Below are positions 17,504-25,148 of a stretch of DNA of 51,598 nt, piece after piece; the first letter of the stretch is position 1, and each line of letters opens with the position of its first letter. The position numbers and the translations under genes are program-made. This stretch comes from Thermoplasmatota archaeon (GTDB taxonomy: Archaea > Thermoplasmatota > Thermoplasmata > Thermoplasmatales > Thermoplasmataceae), in contig JAMDCA010000044.1 in the NCBI GenBank assembly GCA_023489435.1, forward strand, positions 1 through 51,598, in the 5' to 3' direction. The notes beneath the pieces were generated by a model, which worked only from the letters and a program-made list of their open reading frames with translations, ran no database searches and was not told the origin of the DNA.

Positions 17504-18181
17504 ATGGTTAGCTCTAATCTTCCAAAAGCAGCAATATCCTGGAGTTCTGGAAAGGATTCCACAATGGCGCTTTACAAAACCCTTATGTCACATGAAATTC
17601 AGCCAGTTACTTTATTGACGACCGTAAATGTGGACTATGAAAGGGTCTCGATGCATGGGGTAAGGGAGGAATTGCTATTTAAGCAGGCAGAAATGTGCGG
17701 ACTCCCCCTGTTGAAGGTAGAAATTCCCAAAGTCAGCAGTAACCAGATTTATGAGAATGCCATGAGGAGAGCCATAAACAAACTTAAGGAAATGGATGTA
17801 AAATATGTGGTATTTGGAGACATTTTCCTTGAAGATGTGAGGGATTACAGGATCGCAATGATGAAGGGGACAGGCATTGAACCTGTTTTTCCTTTATGGG
17901 GGCAAAACCCGCATCAGTTGGCCAATGAAATCATCAATGCCGGAATAAAGGCGAAGATCGTATGTCTTGATCCGAGAAAATTGGACGAGTCATTTGGAGG
18001 GAGAGATTTTAATGGAGGATTTCTTAAGGATTTGCCGAAAGAAGTGGATCCCTGCGGGGAGAATGGAGAATTCCACACATTTGCATACAGTGCACCTTTC
18101 TTCTCTGAATCCATAAAGATCAGGGTTGGGCAATCTGCTTTCAGGGACGGCTTTTATTTTACTGATTTGACCCCAGTATAG
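17504..18181 (+). CDS. Dph6-like diphthine--ammonia ligase (PP-loop ATPase)
   Basis: 225 residues. Member of the Diphthami_syn_2/DUF71 ATP-binding family. In eukaryotes this catalyses the last, ATP-dependent amidation step of diphthamide on elongation factor 2. The PP-loop is AISWSSGKDSTMAL (about 10-23). The family-specific tail is present: VVFGDIFLEDVRDYR, FPLWGQNPHQLA, then VDPCGENGEFHTFAY (about 180-195). Length is normal for the archaeal form. Start ATG 17504 has a TATA element about 26 nt upstream. It stands alone between divergent GDPD and a co-oriented amidohydrolase with its own upstream gap. Archaeal members may act on other substrates, so the exact reaction is inferred from the family. 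Confidence 0.82.
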   Translation: MVSSNLPKAAISWSSGKDSTMALYKTLMSHEIQPVTLLTTVNVDYERVSMHGVREELLFKQAEMCGLPLLKVEIPKVSSNQIYENAMRRAINKLKEMDVKYVVFGDIFLEDVRDYRIAMMKGTGIEPVFPLWGQNPHQLANEIINAGIKAKIVCLDPRKLDESFGGRDFNGGFLKDLPKEVDPCGENGEFHTFAYSAPFFSESIKIRVGQSAFRDGFYFTDLTPV

Positions 18182-18251
18182 AACAAGACGGCACCCTATC
18201 TTTACATTATTTTCTGAACAATGGTTAAATGTGAAATATGCATAATTATTC

Positions 18252-19430
18252 GTGATTACTTCGGAGGATTTTTCGCACAAAAATCAGTGGGATGTTGCCC
18301 TAAATATTCATGAGTTGAATGAGACCGGCAGTCAGGAATTCAAATCTGCCAAATACTTGTCAAGTGTATTGAAATCCAGAGGTTTCAAGGTTACAGAAAA
18401 ATACGCGGGAATTCCAACTGCATTCCGCGCTGAGAAGGCCGTCGGCCAGGGTGGCCCAACAATTGCATTTCTTGCTGAATACGACGCTCTACCAGGCATA
18501 GGTCATGCCTGTGGCCACAATCTCATTGCTGCTTCCGCTCTGTTCTCCGCCATCAAATCAGCTGAAAAGGTCCATAACGCCAGGATTGTTGTCATAGGGA
18601 CTCCAGATGAGGAAGGAAGCGGCGAGTATTCAGGTTCCAAAATCCTGATGGCCAACAGGGGATTTTTTGATGATGTTGACATAGTTCTGGGCTCCCATCC
18701 CGGTGACAGCTGGGATGTTGGCAGGCAATCCCTTGCTGTGCAGGATTTTGAAGTTACATTCACTGGAACAGCATCCCACGAAGCTGCCGATCCTGACAAG
18801 GGTAGAAGTGCTCTGGATGCCGCCATTCTGACCTACACCGGCGTGAACATGATGAGGCAGCACGTCCGAAGAGACCTTAATGTGGTTATACATGGAATAA
18901 TCAAGGAAGGCGGAACAGCATCAAATGTTACACCTGAAAAGGCAGTTCTTGTTTACGGGATCAGGTCATCAGACATCAAGTACCATGGTGAACTTGTAAG
19001 AAGATTTTCAAAAATTGCAGAGGGATGTGCAAGTGCCACGGATACATCGTGCAAAATCAGGGAAATAGGGCCATTATTCACGACCACCAAAATCAACCCG
19101 GCCCTATCAAATTTCATAAGGGACAGGCTTGTTGGCAGAGGTGCGAAGTGCCCATCGCTGGAGGAAACTTTCTCCAAGCAACCGGGAGGATCCACTGATT
19201 TCGCAAATATTTCACAGATTAAGCCGGCCCTCGAACTGGATTTCCAGATTGCTGATGAGGGGACGCCATGGCATTCTCATGTCTCACTTGAAGCGGCAAA
19301 GTCAATAAAGGCCAAAAAAGCACTGGATCTAGTCATTGAAGTATTGAGTGATACGGCGAAAAAGTTCGCCGAGGACGAGAGTTTCAGGGAAAAGATCCGG
19401 CATGATTTCCTTACGAATTCTTTGTCATGA
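18252..19430 (+). CDS. M20 family amidohydrolase/metallopeptidase (AbgB/M20D-like)
   Basis: 392 residues. Zinc-dependent amidohydrolase of the M20D group, which removes acyl or aminoacyl groups from small amides. Metal ligands are visible in GIGHACGHNLIA (about 86-97) and GTPDEEGSGEYSG (about 116-128, catalytic Glu pair). The dimerisation/lid region contains FTGTASHEAADPDKGRSALD, and the C-terminal ligand region contains EGTPWHSH. It resembles p-aminobenzoyl-glutamate hydrolase subunit B more than carboxypeptidases. The GTG at 18252 lies in an AT-rich promoter context (AAATATGCATAA just upstream). The physiological substrate is unknown. Complete, with normal length. Confidence 0.85.
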   Translation: MITSEDFSHKNQWDVALNIHELNETGSQEFKSAKYLSSVLKSRGFKVTEKYAGIPTAFRAEKAVGQGGPTIAFLAEYDALPGIGHACGHNLIAASALFSAIKSAEKVHNARIVVIGTPDEEGSGEYSGSKILMANRGFFDDVDIVLGSHPGDSWDVGRQSLAVQDFEVTFTGTASHEAADPDKGRSALDAAILTYTGVNMMRQHVRRDLNVVIHGIIKEGGTASNVTPEKAVLVYGIRSSDIKYHGELVRRFSKIAEGCASATDTSCKIREIGPLFTTTKINPALSNFIRDRLVGRGAKCPSLEETFSKQPGGSTDFANISQIKPALELDFQIADEGTPWHSHVSLEAAKSIKAKKALDLVIEVLSDTAKKFAEDESFREKIRHDFLTNSLS

Positions 19431-19549
19431 CTAAGCAGGATGAACCAGCCGAGTCACCAAAATTTCAAGTAATTTCAAACCTCTAAGGTATGAATAAGCC
19501 AGATGTCCATGGCAAAGGTGGCTTATGTTAATCAGAGGAAAGATCTAAA

Positions 19550-20119
19550 ATGGCAGATAGAGGTTCCGCACCTACCAAAAAACAGATGGATTTCATCGAA
19601 AAGCTCAGGAACGCTTCCACAGAAAGGGAAGAGGCTGTCCTTAAATTTCTTAAATCTAAGGATAAGGGTAACATTGGTGAACTCACAGTTCCTGAGACTT
19701 CTGAGTTAATAGACAAACTTAAGGCTATCAAGGTGGAGGGAGAGAACCTCTCTGCCGGATTTGCAACGGGTAAGCAGATAGGTTTCCTGACCAACCTCCA
19801 GGATACGGAGGAAAGAAGGTCGAAGGCCAGAGATTTTCTTAAGGAGCATCGCAAGACTTCGGTAAACGAGCTTTCAATTAACGAAGCTTCTGAACTCATA
19901 GATAATCTGATGACGATGCCCAAAGGTGATAGGCTGGATGCTTCGGAACTTGCTCCGACAACGAAGCAGCTCAAGTTCATACAGAACCTCCAGAAAACTC
20001 CCAATGGTTCAGGAATTTCAAGTTCCTACCTCAAGAAATTGAGGAAGGCTCAACTGGAGGAACTGACCAGAAAGGAAGCTAGCGAGTTGATTGAGTTGCT
20101 GAAAACTTCACCACAATAA
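19550..20119 (+). CDS. Small protein made of three copies of a KQ-x2-F...EASELI module
   Basis: 189 residues, cytosolic, highly charged. It is three tandem repeats of about 55-60 residues. Each opens with A-x-x-KQ-x-x-FI/L-x-x-L (PTKKQMDFIEKL at 8; ATGKQIGFLTNL at about 70; PTTKQLKFIQNL at about 136) and closes with EL-x3-E-x-SELI-x-x-L (ELTVPETSELIDKL, ELSINEASELIDNL, ELTRKEASELIELL). The module resembles the short DUF3072-like helical motif also seen at the ends of phage recombination and replication proteins, where it is thought to aid nucleic-acid or protein contacts; that link is from memory of the pattern. No other domain is present. Next to it are an amidohydrolase and a fasciclin gene, neither informative. 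Confidence 0.8.
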   Translation: MADRGSAPTKKQMDFIEKLRNASTEREEAVLKFLKSKDKGNIGELTVPETSELIDKLKAIKVEGENLSAGFATGKQIGFLTNLQDTEERRSKARDFLKEHRKTSVNELSINEASELIDNLMTMPKGDRLDASELAPTTKQLKFIQNLQKTPNGSGISSSYLKKLRKAQLEELTRKEASELIELLKTSPQ

Positions 20120-20191
20120 ACTCCTTTTCCTTATAATATATTTCAAAATATTCCAAAGTTGGATTTTGTGATTCATTGTACCAATATAATT

Positions 20192-20200
20192 ACTATATAC
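20192..20200 (+). promoter_or_regulatory. TATA box for the fasciclin-domain gene
   Basis: ACTATATAC lies about 22 nt before ATG 20218, giving a probable leaderless transcript and supporting that start. Confidence 0.45.
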
Positions 20201-20217
20201 CTATTGTATAACCGAAC

Positions 20218-20649
20218 ATGGGTTCGGTCATAGACCTAATGTCATCATCAGGAAAAATGAAAATCGTTACTGATGCAATTAAGTCCGCCCAGATGGTGGA
20301 CTTACTGAAGAGTGATGGGCCCTTTACCGTTTTTGCCCCAATTGACCTGGCAGTGGCACAGGGGCCAGCAGGAAAGTTCAGGGATGTACGGGGAGATCGT
20401 GAACAGTTCCAGTTGCTGGTCAAGTACCATATTGTCAAGGGCAGTTATACAACCAGTTTAATTCAAGAATCCCTCAAGAAGAAGAACCACCTTGAACTTG
20501 AGACCCTTTGCGGGAAAAAACTTATTTTAAAATATTCAGGGTTTTTTAGGAGCCACATAAAAGTGAACGAAGCCTCAATTGTGTCATCCGATTTGTTAGC
20601 AGACAATGGCATAGTCCATACCATTGATACCGTACTTTTTCCTCCTTAG
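20218..20649 (+). CDS. Single FAS1 (fasciclin) domain protein, no signal peptide
   Basis: 143 residues, a single FAS1 domain. Both conserved blocks are present: the H1-like GPFTVFAPIDLA (about 35-46) and the H2-like NGIVHTIDTVLFP at the C-terminus, with the YH pair (VKYHIVKGS, about 70) between. FAS1 domains usually mediate adhesion outside the cell, but here there is no signal peptide or anchor, so it is predicted to be cytosolic unless exported by another route. It is convergent with the SDR gene, only 24 nt apart. The role is unknown. Confidence 0.87.
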   Translation: MGSVIDLMSSSGKMKIVTDAIKSAQMVDLLKSDGPFTVFAPIDLAVAQGPAGKFRDVRGDREQFQLLVKYHIVKGSYTTSLIQESLKKKNHLELETLCGKKLILKYSGFFRSHIKVNEASIVSSDLLADNGIVHTIDTVLFPP

Positions 20650-20673
20650 AGTGAGCAAAAATAGAGTTGCGGA

Positions 20674-21420
20674 CTAGATTCCTATTCCGCCATCCACTAC
20701 GAGAGTATGGCCTGTGATGAAGGTGTTTTCCGGATTGATGAGAAACGCGACTGCCCTTCCGATATCCTCGGGCTCGCCCCATCTTCCCATCGGTGTAACT
20801 TTCTTTATCCTTGAATTAAAAGAGTCACTCTCCCATCCACCCCTGTTCATATCGGTTCTCACATAACCTGGTGCCACTGCATTTACTCTAATGGAAGGGG
20901 CAAGTTCTTTTGCGAGTCCTTTTGTAAGATGGATCAGTGCAGCCTTGGATGCCTGGTACCCATGTGCCCATGGATCTGCCCTGAAACCGTAAACAGAAGA
21001 GATGTTTATGATGGAGCCGCCTTCCACTATGATGCGATTTAGGTTTCTTGCAAGATAGAAAGGAGCTGAAAGGTTTAGCCCAATTATTTTCTCCCAATCT
21101 TCGTCCTTGATTTCGTTAAGAGTGTTTCCCTGGTATATTCCAGCGTTGTTGATAAGTGCAAAGAGCTTGGCATCGCGCTCTAGAATTTTCCTGGTGAAAA
21201 CTTCAATCTGAGATCTTGAAGAAAGATCGACCTGAAAAGATTCTGCTTTCACATTAAGGCTGGAAATATCCTTTGCTGTTTTTTCAGCTTCTTTTGCTCC
21301 GGAATTGTACGTAAACATGATGTCATAACCTTTGCTGGCAAGCTCCATTGATATGGCCCTGCCAATTCCCCTGCTACCTCCCGTTACAAGTACTGTACCG
21401 GAATTAGAAACTACTGACAT
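20674..21420 (-). CDS. Short-chain dehydrogenase/reductase (FabG-like)
   Basis: 248 residues, classical SDR fold. The nucleotide-binding motif is TGGSRGIGRA (about 13-22), NNAG at about 93-96 stabilises the sheet, the catalytic Ser is in ISSVYG and the catalytic Tyr/Lys are in YQASK. The C-terminal PEDIGRAVAFLINPEN and VVDGGIGI are typical of FabG-like 3-oxoacyl reductases and glucose/sugar dehydrogenases. An Arg after the first Gly-rich loop favours NADP(H). Archaea of this group lack fatty-acid synthase, so an alcohol or sugar reductase role is more likely than FabG proper. The peroxiredoxin gene ends 27 nt upstream on the same strand. Confidence 0.87.
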   Translation of the reverse strand: MSVVSNSGTVLVTGGSRGIGRAISMELASKGYDIMFTYNSGAKEAEKTAKDISSLNVKAESFQVDLSSRSQIEVFTRKILERDAKLFALINNAGIYQGNTLNEIKDEDWEKIIGLNLSAPFYLARNLNRIIVEGGSIINISSVYGFRADPWAHGYQASKAALIHLTKGLAKELAPSIRVNAVAPGYVRTDMNRGGWESDSFNSRIKKVTPMGRWGEPEDIGRAVAFLINPENTFITGHTLVVDGGIGI

Positions 21421-21447
21421 ATTCTGTTAACATGCAAGACACCAATT

Positions 21448-21927
21448 TTATGGTTGTGCTGCCTGTTTGCCTCCAACAATCCTGAGTTTCTTCAGTGCAT
21501 TAAGGGCTTCCTCAACGTGATGCTTTGCATTCATCTGAGAATTGTATACATGTGCAATCTTCCCATCCCTGGATATAACAAAAGTAGTCCTGGGAGGCAG
21601 GATTGAACCCTTTACATCATATTTGCGCCTGATTTCCTTGTCACCATCGCTGACTAGTGTGAACTGGAGCTGGTGATGTTCCTTAAATTTCTTGTGCGAT
21701 TCTGAAGAGTCTGAACTGATTCCGATCACTTCTGCCCCCAGTTCCTTGATATCGTCCCAGTGGTCCCTGAAAGAACAGGCTTCAGCGGTGCATCCTGGTG
21801 TTTCATCCTTTGGGTAGAAATACAGAACCACTTCCTTCTCCCTGAGAATGTTACTTAATCTTAGTTTGGAACCAGAATCTGTTTGCGCCTCGAAATCGGG
21901 GGCGGTATCCCCTGCGTTCAATGCCAT
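21448..21927 (-). CDS. bcp: Peroxiredoxin, PrxQ/Bcp type
   Basis: 159 residues. Thiol peroxidase that reduces peroxides using thioredoxin-type donors. The active site is PKDETPGCTAEACSFRD, with the peroxidatic Cys at about 46 and a resolving Cys five residues later, the atypical two-Cys arrangement of PrxQ. The conserved Arg lies in PPRTTFVI. The C-terminal tail GGKQAAQP is unconserved. CTTAAATAG on the minus strand lies about 25 nt before the ATG, so it has its own promoter although it follows the RHH-like gene by 69 nt. A stress-defence role suits a moderately aerobic acidophile. Confidence 0.92.
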   Translation of the reverse strand: MALNAGDTAPDFEAQTDSGSKLRLSNILREKEVVLYFYPKDETPGCTAEACSFRDHWDDIKELGAEVIGISSDSSESHKKFKEHHQLQFTLVSDGDKEIRRKYDVKGSILPPRTTFVISRDGKIAHVYNSQMNAKHHVEEALNALKKLRIVGGKQAAQP

Positions 21928-21996
21928 GGGTAATACCAGTAATAACTTCTATTTAAGAATTCATAAAGTAAAGATTGCAGATAATTTGTTTACAGA

Positions 21997-22425
21997 TTAG
22001 TCACTGTTTTTAGCATTTTCGAGTTCGGCCCATTTCTTTTCCAGCGATGCTTTGAGGTTGGTGGTCTTTACGCTTTTATCCTCCTTCTTGCGGAGCTCTT
22101 CGGGAGACCTTAGGCCGTTGCCCACGTCATATCTGAAGTTAATTATGGAGGATTTTGTTGTTTTATACCTATTGGACAATTCAGCGATTCTAGAATCCAC
22201 TGAACTTAGAACATGTTTCATGACTCCATATTCAAGAGAATCCTGCAGGGCCCTTCTTATGACATCCATGGCAGATTCATCTTCCTGCCTAAGAAGGTTG
22301 ATGGCGGAAAGTTCCTCTAGACCTAGGGTTATGGTGACCTCTCCCAGGTTCTCAAAATTCTCGAGGTCTTCCGGCTCTTCCGGTCCCGATTCAGTTTTTT
22401 TCCCTTTATCTGCAACCATGAACAT
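21997..22425 (-). CDS. Ribbon-helix-helix-like small protein downstream of the actin gene
   Basis: 142 residues, no database-style name recognised. Residues about 28-70 fit a MetJ/Arc/CopG ribbon-helix-helix: a short strand GEVTITLGLEELSAINLL, a turn, then MDVIRRALQDSLEYG as the second helix. Before it is an acidic leader (PEEPEDLENFENL); after it is a charged, mostly helical tail ending in KKWAELENAK that could contact a partner. It follows the ParM/Ta0583-like actin gene on the same strand with an 84-nt gap that contains two inverted repeats, one covering its ribosome-binding region. This is the layout of a ParR-type adaptor/repressor, but the function is inferred. M3 (22419) is an alternative start. 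Confidence 0.6.
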   Translation of the reverse strand: MFMVADKGKKTESGPEEPEDLENFENLGEVTITLGLEELSAINLLRQEDESAMDVIRRALQDSLEYGVMKHVLSSVDSRIAELSNRYKTTKSSIINFRYDVGNGLRSPEELRKKEDKSVKTTNLKASLEKKWAELENAKNSD

Positions 22426-22450
22426 TCATCCTTACTTCATCAAAGGATGA
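22426..22450 (-). promoter_or_regulatory. Inverted repeat covering the start of the RHH-like gene
   Basis: TCATCCTT (22426-22433) and AAGGATGA (22443-22450) form perfect 8-nt arms around a 9-nt spacer. On the minus-strand mRNA the downstream arm contains AAGG and abuts the ATG at 22425. It could act as an operator for the RHH-like protein or as a hairpin that hides the ribosome-binding site. Confidence 0.5.
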
Positions 22451-22497
22451 TTTCGATCAATATTGAATATAAATAGTTTCAGGCTAAATAAAAGTGA

Positions 22498-22526
22498 CAA
22501 GTAGATCATTTACTTAGATCTACTTG
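22498..22526. promoter_or_regulatory. 10-bp inverted repeat over the end of the actin gene
   Basis: CAAGTAGATC (22498-22507) and GATCTACTTG (22517-22526) form perfect 10-nt arms with a 9-nt spacer that includes the actin stop codon. On the minus strand it is followed by CACTTTTATTT. It may be a terminator/attenuator for the actin mRNA, or a binding site for the protein encoded next to it. Confidence 0.55.
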
Positions 22527-23490
22527 CTGCATCCCTATAGCCCAGAGCATTGGCGAACTGCACATCCTCGGACGGGATTTTTATCATTGCGCCGGGAGCC
22601 AGAGCTTCCAGTTTGTGCCCAATCAGGCTTGATCCTCCACCAACCGGAATCAGTGCAGTTATCCTGTCAAGTTCCTCTCTTAGGTTTTCCCTGAGTTTAT
22701 CAAGGACCCTTGACGCGAGATTGTTAAGTATAGGCTCTGAGACTTTTGGTCCACCCACCTCTCTCTGCTTGAAAACAACAGTTTGAGAGATTGCTTCCCT
22801 TGCAATATCTGTTGGCACTAAGAAACCGGTTTCTTTTGCAATTGCCTTGCCTATTCCTGATACGACATCCCCAACACCAGCCTGGATACTGAATGACATT
22901 CCGACCACAGGCTCCATGTTCTTGAGATTTACTGTAAGAACATCAGTCGTTCTTGAACCGATATCAATTACCACACCATATCCATACTGCGTCTTTATGA
23001 GACCCTGATCAAGAAGGAACAGCGCTGCTCCAACACCCTGTGGCCTCATGACAAGCTTTGATAATTTGAACTTTCTAACTTCGCCTGATGCGAGAGATTT
23101 CAGAGTGAGCTGTTTTCCCTCAAGGAATTCCTTCGCAGCTGCAAGTTCGTGCTCGAACGTTCCCAGAGGTGTTCCACTGCCTATTGTCAGTTCAGTTAAG
23201 TTTCCATCTGTGCCAGCGCCACTCATCCAGAGTGCACCAGCGAGCAATGGAAGTGAGTCAGGATCAGAAAGCCTTCCATCTCCCTGTGGTTCCCTTACGC
23301 TTGCTCCAGCAGCATCCTCTCCAAAGAAGAATGGTTCGCCATCATCTATTGTAAGTACTGTTGTAGTTCCACCAAATCCCCATGCCTTGGCTTCTGTTGA
23401 GGCCCATCTGGAGGGGAACTTCTCCCTTTTTCCATCAGCCCCGACGACTTTTGTATCTCCATATCCCAAGTCAATTCCAATTGTTATCAA
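22510..23490 (-). CDS. ParM-like archaeal actin (Ta0583 homologue)
   Basis: 326 residues, actin/HSP70 ATPase fold. It matches Thermoplasma acidophilum Ta0583, a filament-forming actin of ParM type, over its full length. The phosphate-1 loop is GIDLGYGDTKVVGADG (about 4-19), then FPSRWA, IGSGTPLGTFE, the phosphate-2 loop VVIDIGSRTTDVLT (about 173-186) and the adenosine loop IPVGGGSSLIG (about 278-288), ending FANALGYRDAA. The TTG start at 23490 aligns with the family N-terminus and is preceded by GGTGAGG, a good Shine-Dalgarno match. Expected to polymerise with ATP for segregation or cytoskeletal use. It is followed by an RHH-like gene in the manner of parM-parR. Complete. Confidence 0.92.
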   Translation of the reverse strand: MITIGIDLGYGDTKVVGADGKREKFPSRWASTEAKAWGFGGTTTVLTIDDGEPFFFGEDAAGASVREPQGDGRLSDPDSLPLLAGALWMSGAGTDGNLTELTIGSGTPLGTFEHELAAAKEFLEGKQLTLKSLASGEVRKFKLSKLVMRPQGVGAALFLLDQGLIKTQYGYGVVIDIGSRTTDVLTVNLKNMEPVVGMSFSIQAGVGDVVSGIGKAIAKETGFLVPTDIAREAISQTVVFKQREVGGPKVSEPILNNLASRVLDKLRENLREELDRITALIPVGGGSSLIGHKLEALAPGAMIKIPSEDVQFANALGYRDAASRSK

Positions 23491-23813
23491 ATATCCTCAC
23501 CTTTTCCTTAATCCCGGAACCATAACATGGCATGTCGCAAACAATGACAAACTCTGGCTATTCCTAAGGTAGCCATATTGTCAGATTTAGCTAATAGTGG
23601 TTCCATGCTACTCTGTTCCAGTTTACTTCAATTGTCAAATATGCATTTAAATTTTTCCATCGTCATCATGATAGTTCGTTTTTATGCATTCCGTGTTTTC
23701 TAAGTTCCATATAAAATATATACCTTAGGTACACATTTGACCTTTTTTTCTGATTTTGCTGCATCACAGGAACTTTTAGGAATTTAATATATATTTTTCT
23801 GGTATTACAAGGC
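23491..23813. other. 323-nt divergent promoter region between actin and prpD
   Basis: AT-rich, no ORF. It has an inverted repeat TGGCTA/TAGCCA with a 9-nt spacer (23555-23575), a nine-base element TACCTTAGG on the plus strand at 23721-23729 that recurs in reverse orientation at 23563-23571, and CAATTGT followed by CAAATAT at 23629-23642, which echoes the same two blocks with a 3-nt insertion across the actin start (23478-23494). No clear iteron array. The prpD TATA box is at its right end. Confidence 0.45.
23783..23794 (+). promoter_or_regulatory. TATA box of the prp operon
   Basis: TTTAATATATAT is centred 25 nt before ATG 23814. With no Shine-Dalgarno sequence before that ATG, a leaderless mRNA is likely. 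Confidence 0.55.
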
Positions 23814-25148
23814 ATGGACAAAATTGTAAGCCAGATCTTCGATCATGCTGCAGAAGTTGGGTCCAAAGGATTGGAGCCAAAGGTTCTAGACGAAATGAAG
23901 AAGAGAATTGCTGATTCCCTCATTACATCTTATGGTGCAATGAGTGCTCCACCAGTTTCAATTGAAAAAAAAGCTCTCCTTCCATCAAGTGGAAAACTCA
24001 ACTCACCTGTATATTTTACTGATATGAAAGCCTCTGTTGACATCTCAACTTTTATCAACGGTTCCATGACCAGATACTTAGATTTCAACGACACTTATTT
24101 GTCAAAAGAGGCACTGCACCCTTCAGACAATGTGCCACCAATCCTTTCAATGGCATACGCTAAAGATCTCAGTGGCCTGGATGCTGCCAAAGCTGTTTCA
24201 GTTGCTTATGACGTAGTGGGTGCGTTGTCCGATGCCGTTTCCATAAGAGACAGGGGCTGGGACCATGTAACATATATTTCCATTTCAGCTGCAGCAGGTC
24301 TTGGCCTTCTTCTTGGTTTTAGCCATGAAAAATATGAAAACCTGATAAATCTTGCAATCAACAATAACATCAGCCTAAGGCAGACAAGAGCTGGAGAATT
24401 GTCCATGTGGAAAGGGTGCACTGCTTCGGATGCCAGCAGGAATTCTGTTTTTGCGGCACTTCTTGCCCTAGAAGGCTTCACCGGGCCATCTCCAATTTTT
24501 ACCGGAGAAATGGGCTTCTTCAAGCAGGTATCTGGGGAATTTGAATTAAACCTCAAGCCCGGAAAGGTACTTAGGACAATGATCAAAAATTACCCGGTTG
24601 AGTACCATGCTATGAGTGCTGCAGAAGTTGCCCTGAATCTCAGAGAAGAAATTTCGGGCAGGATTGAGAAAGTAGAGGTGGAGACATTTGAAGTTGCACA
24701 CAAAATTATAATTAAAGACCCAGAAAAATTAAGGCCAAGAACCAGGGAGACTGCAGACCACAGCATGCCTTACATTGTTGCCTTTACCCTGAAAAATGGC
24801 GCACCTACCCCGACGTCCTATGATGACATTTATCTGAAAGACAGGGAGATCCTGAGAATCATCGATGTTTCAAGCTACAAGGTCACATCGAGGTTTAATG
24901 AAATGTATCCTGAGAACCTTCCTGTGAAAATCAGAGTTACTACTGACAAGGGTGCATTTGAGCAGGAAATGGATGTCCCTAAGGGACACTTCAAGAAGCC
25001 ATACACATGGGAAGATCTGAAAAACAAGGGGAAATCAGTTATTGGTGAGAACAACGCGAAAATCCTGGTTGACTTCATGAAAAATTTTGAGAAGAAGAGT
25101 GTCAGGGAACTGTTTGAGGTGATTTCCGATGTCAATTTTAAAGGATAA
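23814..25148 (+). CDS. prpD: 2-methylcitrate dehydratase (MmgE/PrpD family)
   Basis: 444 residues. PrpD dehydrates 2-methylcitrate to 2-methyl-cis-aconitate in propionate breakdown. Family blocks include MTRYLDFNDTYLSKEALHPS (about 83-102), YDVVGALSDA, RDRGWDHVTYISISAAA and KNYPVEYHAMSAAEVAL. The N-terminal helical bundle and C-terminal mixed domain are both complete. It overlaps the next gene, prpB, by 20 nt in another frame, and that in turn overlaps a citrate-synthase-type gene, so the three steps are tightly co-expressed. MmgE/PrpD proteins alone can be ambiguous (some act on other tricarboxylates or on itaconate), but prpB and prpC next door make methylcitrate the best reading. Confidence 0.88.
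   Translation: MDKIVSQIFDHAAEVGSKGLEPKVLDEMKKRIADSLITSYGAMSAPPVSIEKKALLPSSGKLNSPVYFTDMKASVDISTFINGSMTRYLDFNDTYLSKEALHPSDNVPPILSMAYAKDLSGLDAAKAVSVAYDVVGALSDAVSIRDRGWDHVTYISISAAAGLGLLLGFSHEKYENLINLAINNNISLRQTRAGELSMWKGCTASDASRNSVFAALLALEGFTGPSPIFTGEMGFFKQVSGEFELNLKPGKVLRTMIKNYPVEYHAMSAAEVALNLREEISGRIEKVEVETFEVAHKIIIKDPEKLRPRTRETADHSMPYIVAFTLKNGAPTPTSYDDIYLKDREILRIIDVSSYKVTSRFNEMYPENLPVKIRVTTDKGAFEQEMDVPKGHFKKPYTWEDLKNKGKSVIGENNAKILVDFMKNFEKKSVRELFEVISDVNFKG

Noticed and set aside
19528-20004. 158-codon minus-strand ORF
   Set aside because: Ser/Leu-rich antisense frame of the three-repeat protein, whose own repeats are clearly the coding signal.
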